DNA of 64,000 nt from Firmicutes bacterium HGW-Firmicutes-14. Its GTDB lineage: Bacteria > Bacillota > Thermincolia > Thermincolales > UBA2595. Of this stretch, positions 8,216 through 17,523 are shown in pieces. Position numbers and translations under genes: made by a program. Within the stretch, counting starts at the first letter, position 1, and every line of letters begins with the position of its first letter. Below the pieces are notes generated by a model. The model saw only the letters and a program-made list of their open reading frames with translations. It was not told the DNA's origin and searched no databases. The stretch lies in NCBI GenBank assembly GCA_002840275.1, contig PHAB01000006.1:1-64000 (forward strand), in the 5' to 3' direction.

Positions 8216-8590
8216 ATGAAAGAGATAATTGCTATTGTTCGTATGAACAAGGTGGGCCTGACCAGAAAAGCCCTCGCGGATGCCGGATTCTGCCGGCTGA
8301 CCGCAACCAAGGTCATGGGCCGGGGCGAACTGCTCAAGGACCTGGCCCTCCTTGACAAAGCGGGGGAAGATACCCGTGACATGATATTAGAGAGCATGCT
8401 TAAAGGCGGGAGGCTGATTCCCAAACGCATGCTGACCATCTTGGTTAATGACGGGGAAGTTCCTAAAGTAGTGGATGCCATTATAGCAGTCAACAAAGAA
8501 GGCCACATTGGTGACGGGAAAATATTTGTCCTGCCTGTCCTGGACGTTGTCAGGGTTCGCACCGGAGAACGCGGCGAGCAGGCCATCTAA
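8216..8590 (+). CDS. nifI2: Nitrogen regulatory PII-like protein NifI2
   Basis: 124 residues, PII fold (KEIIAIVRMNKVGLTRKALADAG; HIGDGKIFVLPVLDVVRVRTGE). The T-loop region (about residues 42-62) is longer than in NifI1, as usual for NifI2. It works as a heteromer with NifI1 to inhibit dinitrogenase post-translationally. AGGAGG lies just ahead of the ATG, and only 12 bases separate it from nifI1. No damage seen. Confidence 0.95.
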   Translation: MKEIIAIVRMNKVGLTRKALADAGFCRLTATKVMGRGELLKDLALLDKAGEDTRDMILESMLKGGRLIPKRMLTILVNDGEVPKVVDAIIAVNKEGHIGDGKIFVLPVLDVVRVRTGERGEQAI

Positions 8591-8643
8591 AAAAGGGAGG
8601 CAGACTTTTTGACGATTTGCTTAAAATTAGGGAGGGAGAAATA

Positions 8644-10254
8644 ATGGCTATAAATGATAAGCATATAGACGCCATCCTGGAAACGTACCCGGCCAAGGTC
8701 AAGAGAAACCGCAAGAAGCACATCTTAATCAAGGATTCCGCCCAGGCCCATCAGGAGATCGAGGCTAATACCCGGACCATCCCGGGGATTATCACCAACC
8801 GCGGGTGTGCCTACGCTGGGTGTAAGGGCGTGGTATTGGGGCCGATCAAGGATATGGTACATATCACCCACGGCCCTATCGGCTGCGGCTACTATTCCTG
8901 GCTGACCCGGAGAAACAAGGCTAAGACTCCTGAGGGTGGCCAAAACTTTTTAAGTTACTGTGTATCAACCGATATGCAGGAAAGTGATATCGTTTTTGGC
9001 GGGGAGAAAAAGCTGGCCCGCATGATTGATGAAGTGATGGACATCTTCAAACCCAATGCTGTTACTGTTTCTGCCACCTGTCCCGTCGGTCTTATCGGAG
9101 ACGATATTGGCGCGGTGGCCAAAGCGGCCCAGGAAAAGCACGGCATCCCGGTCTTATCCTTCAACTGTGAAGGCTATAAAGGGGTCAGCCAGTCCGCCGG
9201 CCATCATATTGCCAATAACGGGATCATGGATAAGATAATTGGGCAGGGTGAGTTAATTGAAACCCCGGCGTGTTATTCCATAAACTTTCTGGGCGAATAC
9301 AACATAGGCGGGGACAGCTGGGAGATTCACAGGGTCCTGGAGGACATAGGATACCATGTCGTTTCCGTTTTGACCGGAGACGGTTCTTACGAGACCATTA
9401 AAAACGCCCATGTGGCCGACCTTAACCTGGTGCAGTGCCATCGTTCCATCAACTATATTGCCGACATGCTGGAAAAGAAATACGGGACCCCATGGTTAAA
9501 GGTCAATTTTATTGGAGTTACAAGTACGATTGAGTCATTAAGGAACATGGCTCTTTACTTCGGTGACAAGGACCTTATCCGCCGCACGGAAGAAGTCATA
9601 GCCCGCGAATTGGCCAGGATTGAGCCCGTGTTGGACCAGTATAAAAAGATATGTGAGGGTAAAACAGCATTCTGTTTCGTTGGCGGTTCCCGGGGACACC
9701 ATTACCAGGGGCTCTTCGCCGAACTGGGCATTGAAACCGTCCTGGCCGGGTATGAGTTTGCCCACCGTGACGATTATGAAGGCCGGGAGGTTATTCCTGC
9801 TATTAAGACCGATGCTGACAGCAAGAATATCCCGGACCTGCATGTGGAGCCTGACCGGAAATACTTCAAGCTAAAATTATCTCCGGAGAAGGCGGAGGAA
9901 TTGAAGAAAAGGATACCCTTAAGCAATTATCCGGGTATGATCGCCAATATGAAGGACGGCCATATTATCACCGATGACCTGAACCACTATGAAACCGAAG
10001 AATTTATCAAGCTCCTGAAACCGGATATTTTCGCTTCAGGGATCAAGGATAAATTCATTCCTCAAAAAATGGGCATCCCCTCTAAGCAGCTTCATTCCTA
10101 TGACTACAGCGGACCTTATGCCGGATTTGGCGGGGCTGTGAAGTTTGCTGAAGATATTGCCATGGCCTTCACATCCCCAACCTGGAACTTTATTAGTACA
10201 CCATGGAAAGACAAACCCCTGTTGGAAGGCGCTATGCAAAAGGAGGGACATTAA
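8644..10254 (+). CDS. nifD: Nitrogenase molybdenum-iron protein alpha chain NifD
   Basis: 536 residues. P-cluster cysteines lie in RGCAYAGC, HGPIGC and ATCPVG. The FeMo-cofactor cysteine is in VQCHRS and the cofactor histidine in LHSYDYSGPYAG. The protein is about 45 residues longer than the Azotobacter form because of an insert around residues 385-445, a feature of clostridial/group III NifD. GGAGGGAG precedes ATG 8644; the longer frame from 8617 is rejected. NifD and NifK form the dinitrogenase tetramer. It stops one base before nifK starts. Confidence 0.97.
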   Translation: MAINDKHIDAILETYPAKVKRNRKKHILIKDSAQAHQEIEANTRTIPGIITNRGCAYAGCKGVVLGPIKDMVHITHGPIGCGYYSWLTRRNKAKTPEGGQNFLSYCVSTDMQESDIVFGGEKKLARMIDEVMDIFKPNAVTVSATCPVGLIGDDIGAVAKAAQEKHGIPVLSFNCEGYKGVSQSAGHHIANNGIMDKIIGQGELIETPACYSINFLGEYNIGGDSWEIHRVLEDIGYHVVSVLTGDGSYETIKNAHVADLNLVQCHRSINYIADMLEKKYGTPWLKVNFIGVTSTIESLRNMALYFGDKDLIRRTEEVIARELARIEPVLDQYKKICEGKTAFCFVGGSRGHHYQGLFAELGIETVLAGYEFAHRDDYEGREVIPAIKTDADSKNIPDLHVEPDRKYFKLKLSPEKAEELKKRIPLSNYPGMIANMKDGHIITDDLNHYETEEFIKLLKPDIFASGIKDKFIPQKMGIPSKQLHSYDYSGPYAGFGGAVKFAEDIAMAFTSPTWNFISTPWKDKPLLEGAMQKEGH

Positions 10255-10255
10255 A

Positions 10256-11620
10256 ATGTTGGAACATACACCTAAGGAAATTAAAGAACGCAAAGGCGGG
10301 ATGATTAACCCGGCTAAAACATGCCAACCCATCGGGGCTATGTACGCCGCTTTAGGCATTCATAAATGCCTGCCCCACAGTCACGGCTCCCAGGGCTGTT
10401 GCTCCTACCATCGCATGCACCTGACCAGGCATTTTCGGGATCCCATCATGGCGTCTACCAGCTCTTTTACCGAAGGGGCGTGTGTGTTTGGCGGCGGGGC
10501 CAACCTAAAGACGGCTATCAAGAATGTATTCGCTATTTACGACCCCGATGTGATGGCAATTCACACAACCTGCCTGACTGAGACTATCGGTGATGATATC
10601 CCTTCTTACCTGGGGTCGGCGGAAATTCCCGACGGCAAAATTGTTATCCATGCCAATACCCCCAGCTACGCGGGCTCCCATGTCACCGGCTTTGCCAACA
10701 TGACTAAGGGCATGGTGACTTACCTGGCAGAAGCAACAACTGATACTAATAAAGAGCAGGTCAATATCATTCCGGGCTTTGTTAACCCCGGTGACATGCG
10801 GGAGATAAAAAGGCTAACCAAATCTATGGGCATTAATTTCATCATGTTTCCCGATACTTCGGGGGTTGTTGATTCGCCCATGACCGGCAAGTTCGAAATG
10901 TTTCCGCGCGGCGGGGCCAAGGTTGAGGATATCAGGGATACCGGCAACTCCAAGCTGACCATTGCTCTTGGGTCTTTTGCCTCAACCGATGCTGCCATCC
11001 AACTGGAGCGGAAATGTAAGGTTCCCGCCAAGACTCTGAAAACGCCTATAGGGATTAAGGCTACAGATGAATTTTTAATGGCTTTACGGGCTGCTTTTAT
11101 CAGCGAGATTCCCTATGAATTGGAAGAGGAGCGGGGCCAGTTGGTGGACATTATGACCGATACCCACTACCATTTCCATGGTCAAAGGGTGGCTGTCTTT
11201 GGGGACCCCGATGTGGTAATCGGACTCACTGAGTTTATACTGAGCCTTGGCATGGTGCCGGTCCATGTCTTAACAGGCACACCGGGCGCAGCCTTTGAAA
11301 AGGAAATCAAAGCTATGCTGCTGGAAGCCGGGCTCAAAGCCAACGTCAAAGCTAACGGAGACCTTTTCGAGCTGCAACAGTGGATTAAGAACGAACCGGT
11401 CGATCTACTCCTGGGAAACACCTACGGGAAATATATTTCCCGGGCTGAAGATATTCCCTTTGTGCGCGTGGGCTTCCCCGTTTTAGACCGGAGTGTCCAT
11501 TCTTATATGCCCATAGTGGGCTACCAGGGGGCTATGAGACTGGTGGAGATGATCAGCAATGCTCTGCTTGACAGGGCTGACCGTGATGCGGCGGACGAGG
11601 ACTTCGAGCTGGTAATGTAG
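10256..11620 (+). CDS. nifK: Nitrogenase molybdenum-iron protein beta chain NifK
   Basis: 454 residues. The P-cluster cysteines lie in TCQPIGAMYAALG, SHGSQGCCSYHR and TTCLTETIGDD. The N-terminal extension of about 60 residues seen in proteobacterial NifK is absent, as in other anaerobe-type enzymes. AGGAGG is close to the ATG at 10256, which is one base after the nifD stop, so translation is coupled. A much longer upstream frame is only readthrough into nifD sequence. Complete. Confidence 0.97.
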   Translation: MLEHTPKEIKERKGGMINPAKTCQPIGAMYAALGIHKCLPHSHGSQGCCSYHRMHLTRHFRDPIMASTSSFTEGACVFGGGANLKTAIKNVFAIYDPDVMAIHTTCLTETIGDDIPSYLGSAEIPDGKIVIHANTPSYAGSHVTGFANMTKGMVTYLAEATTDTNKEQVNIIPGFVNPGDMREIKRLTKSMGINFIMFPDTSGVVDSPMTGKFEMFPRGGAKVEDIRDTGNSKLTIALGSFASTDAAIQLERKCKVPAKTLKTPIGIKATDEFLMALRAAFISEIPYELEEERGQLVDIMTDTHYHFHGQRVAVFGDPDVVIGLTEFILSLGMVPVHVLTGTPGAAFEKEIKAMLLEAGLKANVKANGDLFELQQWIKNEPVDLLLGNTYGKYISRAEDIPFVRVGFPVLDRSVHSYMPIVGYQGAMRLVEMISNALLDRADRDAADEDFELVM

Positions 11621-11674
11621 TTGAAATCCTACAGTTGAAATTTTATATCTGACTTTAATTTGACTTGAAAGGCA

Positions 11675-13024
11675 GTGATATCAGTGGATGCAGGCAGCCT
11701 GGCTGTAAATGAAAGGGAAAAATCCATCATCGTAAAAGGGAAACAGAAAAAACAGCTGGTCTGTGATACTGACAGTGCAGCCGGGTGTGTCAGCCAGCGG
11801 GCCTGTGTCTACTGCGGGGCCAGGGTTGTTCTAAATCCGGTTACTGATGCCCTGCACCTTGTACACGGACCCATAGGCTGTGCCAGCTATACCTGGGACA
11901 TTAGGGGCAGCCTTAGCAGCGGCTCTGAGCTGTACCGCAGCAGTTTTTCTACAGACCTGCAGGAAGAGGACATCATATTTGGCGGGGAAAAAAAGCTGGC
12001 CCGGGCTATTGATGAGCTTGTCCTGAAACACCATCCGCCTTTGGTTTTTGTATATTCTACCTGTATAGTAGGGGTTATCGGTGATGACCTGGAGGCTGTT
12101 TGCAAGGCTGCAGCCCAAAGGCACAATATTCAGGTCATACCGGTCCAATCCAGCGGATTTATCGGTAATAAATCTGCGGGATACAGGGCTGCCTGTAATG
12201 CCCTGCTGCGCTTAATGGGGCCGGAACCCACCCCCACTAGAAATCTAAACAGTATCAATTATCTGGGGGACTTTAACCTGGCTGGAGAGGCCTGGATAAT
12301 CAGTAATTACCTGCGCCAGATGGGTCTTGAGGTCAATGTAACATTTACCGGGGATTCGAGATATGAAACCCTGATTAAAGCTCCCCGGGCCAGCCTGAAT
12401 ATTGTTCAATGCGCCGGGTCGATGCATTACCTGGCCCAAAAGATGCGGGAATTATACGGTATTCCGTATCTCAATGTTTCCTTCCTGGGCGTTCTGGACA
12501 CAACTGCATCCCTGCGCATGATTGCAGAACATTTTGGCGGGTCCGGAATAAAGCAGAAGACTGAAGAGTTGATCAAAACCGAAACAGATAAAGTCATACC
12601 GCTCATAAATGGTTATCGCGGGAATTTACAGGGCCGGAAAGCCGCTGTGTATGTAGGTGGCGGTTTCAAGGCCATATCGCTGATTAAACAGTTTAGGGAA
12701 ATTGGTATTGATGTGGTTATGATCGGTACTCAAACAGGACGTCAGAGTGAATATGAAACCATTAATGACCTGGTGGATGAGGGGACAGTGGTTTTAGATG
12801 ATGCTAACCCTTCGGAACTGGAGAGGTTTATGGTGGAAAAAGGGGCCCACCTTTTGGTTGGGGGAGTGAAAGAACGGCCTTTGGCTTATAAACTGGGTGC
12901 AGCCTTCATCGACCACAACCATGACCGTAAACATCCCCTCAGCGGTTATGAGGGGGCAGTTAATTTCGCCAGGGAAGTCTATTCCACGGTTTGTTCCCCG
13001 GTATGGAAGTATCTCAAGGCATAA
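11675..13024 (+). CDS. nifE: FeMo-cofactor scaffold protein NifE
   Basis: 449 residues, homologous to NifD: CVYCGARVVLNPVTDALHLVHGPIGCASYTWDIRG near the N-terminus, IIFGGEKKLARAIDE, YSTCIVGVIGDD and YEGAVNFAREV near the end. NifEN is the scaffold on which NifB-cofactor matures by adding Mo and homocitrate. The start is GTG 11675 (GAAAGG just upstream), with GTG 11684 as an alternative; no ATG is suitable. It follows nifK after 54 bases, with no terminator. Confidence 0.94.
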   Translation: MISVDAGSLAVNEREKSIIVKGKQKKQLVCDTDSAAGCVSQRACVYCGARVVLNPVTDALHLVHGPIGCASYTWDIRGSLSSGSELYRSSFSTDLQEEDIIFGGEKKLARAIDELVLKHHPPLVFVYSTCIVGVIGDDLEAVCKAAAQRHNIQVIPVQSSGFIGNKSAGYRAACNALLRLMGPEPTPTRNLNSINYLGDFNLAGEAWIISNYLRQMGLEVNVTFTGDSRYETLIKAPRASLNIVQCAGSMHYLAQKMRELYGIPYLNVSFLGVLDTTASLRMIAEHFGGSGIKQKTEELIKTETDKVIPLINGYRGNLQGRKAAVYVGGGFKAISLIKQFREIGIDVVMIGTQTGRQSEYETINDLVDEGTVVLDDANPSELERFMVEKGAHLLVGGVKERPLAYKLGAAFIDHNHDRKHPLSGYEGAVNFAREVYSTVCSPVWKYLKA

Positions 13025-13051
13025 TAATACGGCAAACAAGGGGGTGTATTT

Positions 13052-14428
13052 ATGGAACGGCAGACTGGATTTGCCCGAAACGCTGCGGAAAACCCATGTA
13101 ACATGTGTATGCCTATGGGCGGTATCATTCCTTTTAAAGGAGTGGAGAAGTCCATGGTTATCCTGCACGGTTCCCAGGGGTGTGCCACATATATGCGCCG
13201 GCATATGGCTGAACACTTTAATGAGCCCATAGATGTGGCTTCATCTTCCCTGAATGAAAAAGGCACCATCTACGGCGGTGAAAAGAACCTCAAACTGGGT
13301 TTGGACAATTTGATCAAGTTATACAACCCGGGAGTTATTGGAATTCTCACAACCTGCCTGGCTGAGACTATCGGAGAGGATATTGACCGCATTGCTTCTG
13401 AATACCTGCTTGACAGGGGGCTGAATGATGTGTCTCTGGTCACGGTACCGGTACCTGGCTACGGTGGGAGTCATAGTGAAGGATACTGGATGGCAACCCG
13501 CAGCATTATCGCCAGGCTGAGCAGGGAAGCTCCGGCCAACAGGCGGATAAATGTTATTGTACCGCATATCAGCCCTGCCGATATCAGGGAAATCAAGCGG
13601 ATTCTCCAATTAATGCGCATTGAGTACACTATTTTCCCGGATTTTTCCGACACCCTCGACAGCCCGTTTACAATGCCTTATAAAAAAATACCCATTGGGG
13701 GTACCGGGATTGAGGAAATCGCGGAAATGTCCGGGGCAGCAGCCACCATCCAAATGGGAGTCACAGCAAGCAGGGAGATTTCACCGGGGCATTACCTTCA
13801 GGACACTTACGGGGTGCCTTTGTACAATATGCCAATCCCCATCGGCCTGGAAAATACCGATAAATTATTCGCTGTCCTAAAGCAAGTGACCGGGAAAGAT
13901 ATGCCGGAAAGCATTTTCTCTGAACGCGGCAGGCTGCTTGATGGCATGGTTGATTCCCATAAATATAATGCTGCCGGAAGGAGCGCCATATTTGGAGACC
14001 CTGAACTAGTCCTGGCCATAGCCGGGGTCTGCAGGGAAAACGGAATTACTCCGGTGGTAGTGGCCACAGGCAGCAAGAGTTTCATGGCAGCTGAGGCTAT
14101 AAAGTCATCCGCTGCTGTAGACGTGCCGGAACAGAGCCTGTTAGCCGGTACCGACTTTGCCCGGATCAGGGAACATTGCCGGGAAAAGAGTGTTAACATT
14201 GCTATTGGTCACTCTGACGGCCGGTACTTGACCGAAAAAGAGGGGATCCCCCTCGTTCGGGTTGGTTTCCCTATCCATGACCGGATGGGCGGGCAGCGCC
14301 TGTTATCTGTAGGATATACGGGTACCATGACCTTCCTTGACAGGATAACCAATACTTTGTTAGAGGAAAAACATAAAAACTACCGCCACGGTATATTTGA
14401 TAAGTTTTACACCGGTAAAATGGCTTAA
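13052..14428 (+). CDS. nifN: FeMo-cofactor scaffold protein NifN
   Basis: 458 residues, homologous to NifK: NPCNMCMPMGGIIPFKGVEKSM, HGSQGCATYMRRH, SSLNEKGTIYGGEKNL, TTCLAETIGED, and a C-terminal GFPIHDRMGGQR block. It partners NifE. It retains a NifK-like set of N-terminal cysteines. AAGGGGGTG precedes ATG 13052. Length is usual for a stand-alone NifN, with no NifX or NifB fusion. It ends 47 bases before nifB. Confidence 0.94.
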   Translation: MERQTGFARNAAENPCNMCMPMGGIIPFKGVEKSMVILHGSQGCATYMRRHMAEHFNEPIDVASSSLNEKGTIYGGEKNLKLGLDNLIKLYNPGVIGILTTCLAETIGEDIDRIASEYLLDRGLNDVSLVTVPVPGYGGSHSEGYWMATRSIIARLSREAPANRRINVIVPHISPADIREIKRILQLMRIEYTIFPDFSDTLDSPFTMPYKKIPIGGTGIEEIAEMSGAAATIQMGVTASREISPGHYLQDTYGVPLYNMPIPIGLENTDKLFAVLKQVTGKDMPESIFSERGRLLDGMVDSHKYNAAGRSAIFGDPELVLAIAGVCRENGITPVVVATGSKSFMAAEAIKSSAAVDVPEQSLLAGTDFARIREHCREKSVNIAIGHSDGRYLTEKEGIPLVRVGFPIHDRMGGQRLLSVGYTGTMTFLDRITNTLLEEKHKNYRHGIFDKFYTGKMA

Positions 14429-14475
14429 TACGCCGGGATTAATTCCCGGTATTTACAGATAGGAGGTGAAGGCAC

Positions 14476-16017
14476 ATGAAGTGCGGAGGTTCATGCGGAA
14501 GCGGCCATCAAACAGGCCTGCTGACTCCAGAGACAATGCAGAAATCAAACCGGCACCCGTGTTATTCCGAAGATGCCCACCACAAGTATGCCAGGATGCA
14601 CCTGCCTGTCGCTCCGGCATGCAATATAAGCTGCAATTACTGCTGCAGGAAATTTGATTGTGTTAACGAGAGCCGGCCGGGGGTTACCAGTGAGGTGCTT
14701 TCACCGGAAATGGCAGCTGAAAAATTCTCCGTTGTCCAGGACTCGATTACCAACCTTAGTGTAGTGGGCATAGCCGGACCTGGGGACGCGCTGGCCAACT
14801 GGTCCCAAACCAGGAAAAGTATAGAACTGATCAAAGAGCGCGCTCCGAAAACAGTCTTCTGCCTGTCCACCAACGGGTTAATGCTGCCTCAACTGGCTGA
14901 TGAAATAGTCGGTCTTGGCATCAGACACGTAACAGTTACCGTGAATGCCCTTGACCCGGTTATAGGGGCCCTGATATACAGCCATGTCATTTATCAGGGG
15001 AAAAAATATACGGGTGTTGAAGGTGCCAGGATATTGCTGGACAATCAGCTTGACGGTATCAAAAGACTGGCCGGGCAAGGGGTGGCTGTGAAAGTAAACA
15101 TTGTCATGATCAGGGGAATCAACGACAGTCACATTCCCGAAATAGTTAAAAAAGCCAAAGAACTAGGGGCCTTCATGACTAATATCATGCCCCTTATCCC
15201 GGCGGCAGGCAGTGTTTTTGCGGATTACCCCCAGACCGGCATGAAAGAATTAAACCGGATGAGGGACCTTTGCCAGTTAGATCTGCATCAAATGCGGCAC
15301 TGCAGGCAATGCCGGGCTGATGCCATCGGTATGCTCGGTGAAGACAGGTCTGCTGAATTCAGGCAAAGGATGATGAAAATGGCAAATAAGATTGCAGTAT
15401 TTCTGGGAGAGAAAGATGAAACAGCTTCCCTTAGAGAACCGGGAAGAATTGTCATTTACAGCAAATCAGAGGGATGTTGGAGCATTCTCCGGGGAAAAGC
15501 TCTCCATGTCAACACATATGGCGGATTAAAGGAACTGCGCTCCAAAACGTCCGAACTCGTGGATTACCTTGGCGATGTAAAAGTCTTGGCGGCCGGTTCG
15601 ATTAACGGTATCCCTTATTATGAGTTAGAGAAGGCCGGCTTTAGCCTGTGGGAATTTGCCGGGCGGCCGGACCAATTCCTTGATTATATCCTGGAGCAAG
15701 AAGAGGAAAATGCCCGGCAGCCTGCTGCAGCCGGCGAACATAGTAACGCGCCTTTGCCCCCGGTGGAAATTGGGGATGGACGATACTATATTTCGCTGAC
15801 AGAGATTCAGGAAAGCAGCAGTGGAGTTACCTCTAAGCAAGCACTCAGGCCGTTTCTGCGCAAAGGCGAATTTTACGAACTTGAGATTGACTGCAAGCAC
15901 GTACCCCCTTGGCTGGAGGCGGAGATGACAGTTGGCAGCCTGACAGGAAAAATAACTCGGATGGGCAATGCCCGGTTTAAGATCATAGTCGGCAAAAAAA
16001 TGTGTGATAAGTGTTAA
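14476..16017 (+). CDS. nifB: NifB radical-SAM cofactor synthase fused to an AnfO-like domain
   Basis: 513 residues. Residues 35-300 are NifB: the radical-SAM motif CNISCNYCCRKFDC (CxxxCxxC), GIAGPGDALAN, LSTNGLMLP, MRHCRQCRADAIGML. NifB makes the NifB-co precursor from two 4Fe-4S clusters and SAM. From about 310 the tail does not look like the common NifX-type extension. It carries KALRPF-type and HVPPWLE motifs, an IVIYSKSEGCW start and a DVKVLAAGSINGIPYYELEKAG core. This pattern I associate with AnfO, an accessory protein of Fe-only nitrogenase. AGGAGGTG precedes ATG 14476. The NifB call is firm; the AnfO assignment is by memory of the motif. Confidence 0.9.
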   Translation: MKCGGSCGSGHQTGLLTPETMQKSNRHPCYSEDAHHKYARMHLPVAPACNISCNYCCRKFDCVNESRPGVTSEVLSPEMAAEKFSVVQDSITNLSVVGIAGPGDALANWSQTRKSIELIKERAPKTVFCLSTNGLMLPQLADEIVGLGIRHVTVTVNALDPVIGALIYSHVIYQGKKYTGVEGARILLDNQLDGIKRLAGQGVAVKVNIVMIRGINDSHIPEIVKKAKELGAFMTNIMPLIPAAGSVFADYPQTGMKELNRMRDLCQLDLHQMRHCRQCRADAIGMLGEDRSAEFRQRMMKMANKIAVFLGEKDETASLREPGRIVIYSKSEGCWSILRGKALHVNTYGGLKELRSKTSELVDYLGDVKVLAAGSINGIPYYELEKAGFSLWEFAGRPDQFLDYILEQEEENARQPAAAGEHSNAPLPPVEIGDGRYYISLTEIQESSSGVTSKQALRPFLRKGEFYELEIDCKHVPPWLEAEMTVGSLTGKITRMGNARFKIIVGKKMCDKC

Positions 16018-16030
16018 GAGGAACAGGTTT

Positions 16031-16810
16031 ATGAAAAAATATACTCTGCTTTTATCGGTTTTAACAATAGTGTTAACCTTTTATCTGGGGGGGTGCGCCG
16101 ACGGTAAAGGCGCAAAGCAAACCATTAATATATCAGCTGCTATCAGTATGAAAAATGCGTTAAATGAAATTAAAACACTTTACGAAAAAGACAATCCTCA
16201 GGTTACGCTTAATTTCAACTTTGCCTCCTCCGGCACACTTCAGCGACAGATTGAACATGGGGCCCCTGTGGATGTATTCATATCTGCCGGGAAAAAGCAA
16301 ATGGATGAATTGTTGGATAAAGGATTAGTGGAGTCGCCCCACACTATAGCAGGTAATCAACTGGTTTTGGTCAAGGCTGCAGCTCTTAATAAGTCCACTA
16401 CAAGTTTACAGCAGCTTGCAGAACCGGACGTACAGAGAATTGCCATTGGGACTCCTGATACGGTGCCTGCCGGGAAGTACGCCCGGGAAGCTATGAAAAA
16501 GACCGGTATTTGGGAAGCTGTCTCAGCCAAATTGGTATTCGCCAAGGATGTCCGGCAGGTGCTTGATTATGTAGAGACAGGCAATGTCGATGCGGGACTG
16601 GTTTACCGGTCCGATACAGTGGCTCCCGGTAAGATTAAACCTGAATTTAACGTTCCAGGCTCTTATCATTCCAAAATTGTATACCCGGCTGCAGTTACCA
16701 CGTCTGCGGAGAATCCGCAACGAGCAGCGGCATTTTTACAATTCCTTGAGACCGGCAAATCCCGTGACATTTTCAAAAAGTACGGCTTTACAGAACCTGA
16801 AACCGGGTAG
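16031..16810 (+). CDS. modA: Molybdate ABC transporter substrate-binding lipoprotein
   Basis: 259 residues. A lipoprotein signal with lipobox LGGC ends at about residue 24. Then come the ModA motifs NISAAISMKNALNEI, NFNFASSGTLQRQIEHGAPVDVFISA and NQLVLV. The domain binds molybdate (or tungstate) outside the membrane and hands it to ModB. Its place inside the nif operon supplies Mo for FeMo-co. ATG 16031 follows AGAGG; the frame from 16004 overlaps nifB and is rejected. Confidence 0.94.
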   Translation: MKKYTLLLSVLTIVLTFYLGGCADGKGAKQTINISAAISMKNALNEIKTLYEKDNPQVTLNFNFASSGTLQRQIEHGAPVDVFISAGKKQMDELLDKGLVESPHTIAGNQLVLVKAAALNKSTTSLQQLAEPDVQRIAIGTPDTVPAGKYAREAMKKTGIWEAVSAKLVFAKDVRQVLDYVETGNVDAGLVYRSDTVAPGKIKPEFNVPGSYHSKIVYPAAVTTSAENPQRAAAFLQFLETGKSRDIFKKYGFTEPETG

Positions 16811-16837
16811 GTAAGTGCATGTTAAGGGGGGACCGGA

Positions 16838-17518
16838 ATGGCCTGTGATTTAAGTCCAGTTTTGCTCTCAGTAAGGGTGGCACTAATATCCACAGTTCTG
16901 AATATGATTATGGGCACCATTCTGGCCTGGGTTACGGAAAATAAACGGTTTCCCGGGAAAAACCTGCTGGAAACCGTGATTGGTCTGCCCCTGGTCCTGC
17001 CTCCTACCGTGATAGGTTTTGGTCTTTTGCTGTTGTTCGGTAAACATGGACCTTTGGGTTATTTCCTGGCCGAGTTTCTTCATATCCGGGTGGTGTTTAC
17101 CTGGTGGGCCGCAGTAATAGCTGCGGCAGTTGTATCCTTACCCTTGATGTATAAGAGTGCCAAGACAGGTTTTGCAAGTATCGATAAAAACTTGGAGCAG
17201 GCTGCACGGACCTTGGGCTCTTCCGAAACCAGAGTATTTTTTACGGTCACTCTTCCTCTTGCTGCGCCAGGGGTCATTGCGGGACTTTTGTTATCCTTTA
17301 CAAGGGCCCTGGGGGAATTTGGGGCTACTCTAATGCTGGCAGGAAATATCCCGGGTCAGACCCAGACAATACCGCTCGCCATCTATTTTGCTTCTGAAGC
17401 CGGTGACACCCGGACCGCTGTTTTTTTGGTAATAGTTATTTCTTTTATATCATTTTTAATTACTTATGGATTAAACTGGTGGGTTGACGGCAGAAGTTCT
17501 ATGCGAAAAGGGGGTTGA
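16838..17518 (+). CDS. modB: Molybdate ABC transporter permease
   Basis: 226 residues, five to six membrane segments. LPLVLPPTVIGFGLLLLFG is the usual ModB start block and the EAA-loop region reads EQAARTLGSSETRVFFTVTLPLAAPG (about 120-145), which docks on ModC. GGGGGG precedes the ATG. Its last codons lie 8 bases from the modC start. Complete and typical in length. Confidence 0.94.
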   Translation: MACDLSPVLLSVRVALISTVLNMIMGTILAWVTENKRFPGKNLLETVIGLPLVLPPTVIGFGLLLLFGKHGPLGYFLAEFLHIRVVFTWWAAVIAAAVVSLPLMYKSAKTGFASIDKNLEQAARTLGSSETRVFFTVTLPLAAPGVIAGLLLSFTRALGEFGATLMLAGNIPGQTQTIPLAIYFASEAGDTRTAVFLVIVISFISFLITYGLNWWVDGRSSMRKGG

Positions 17519-17523
17519 AGCTT

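Noticed and set aside
14466-14657. Alternative reading frame starting just before nifB
   Set aside because: It covers only 63 codons in another frame; nifB from ATG 14476 has the motifs and ribosome site.
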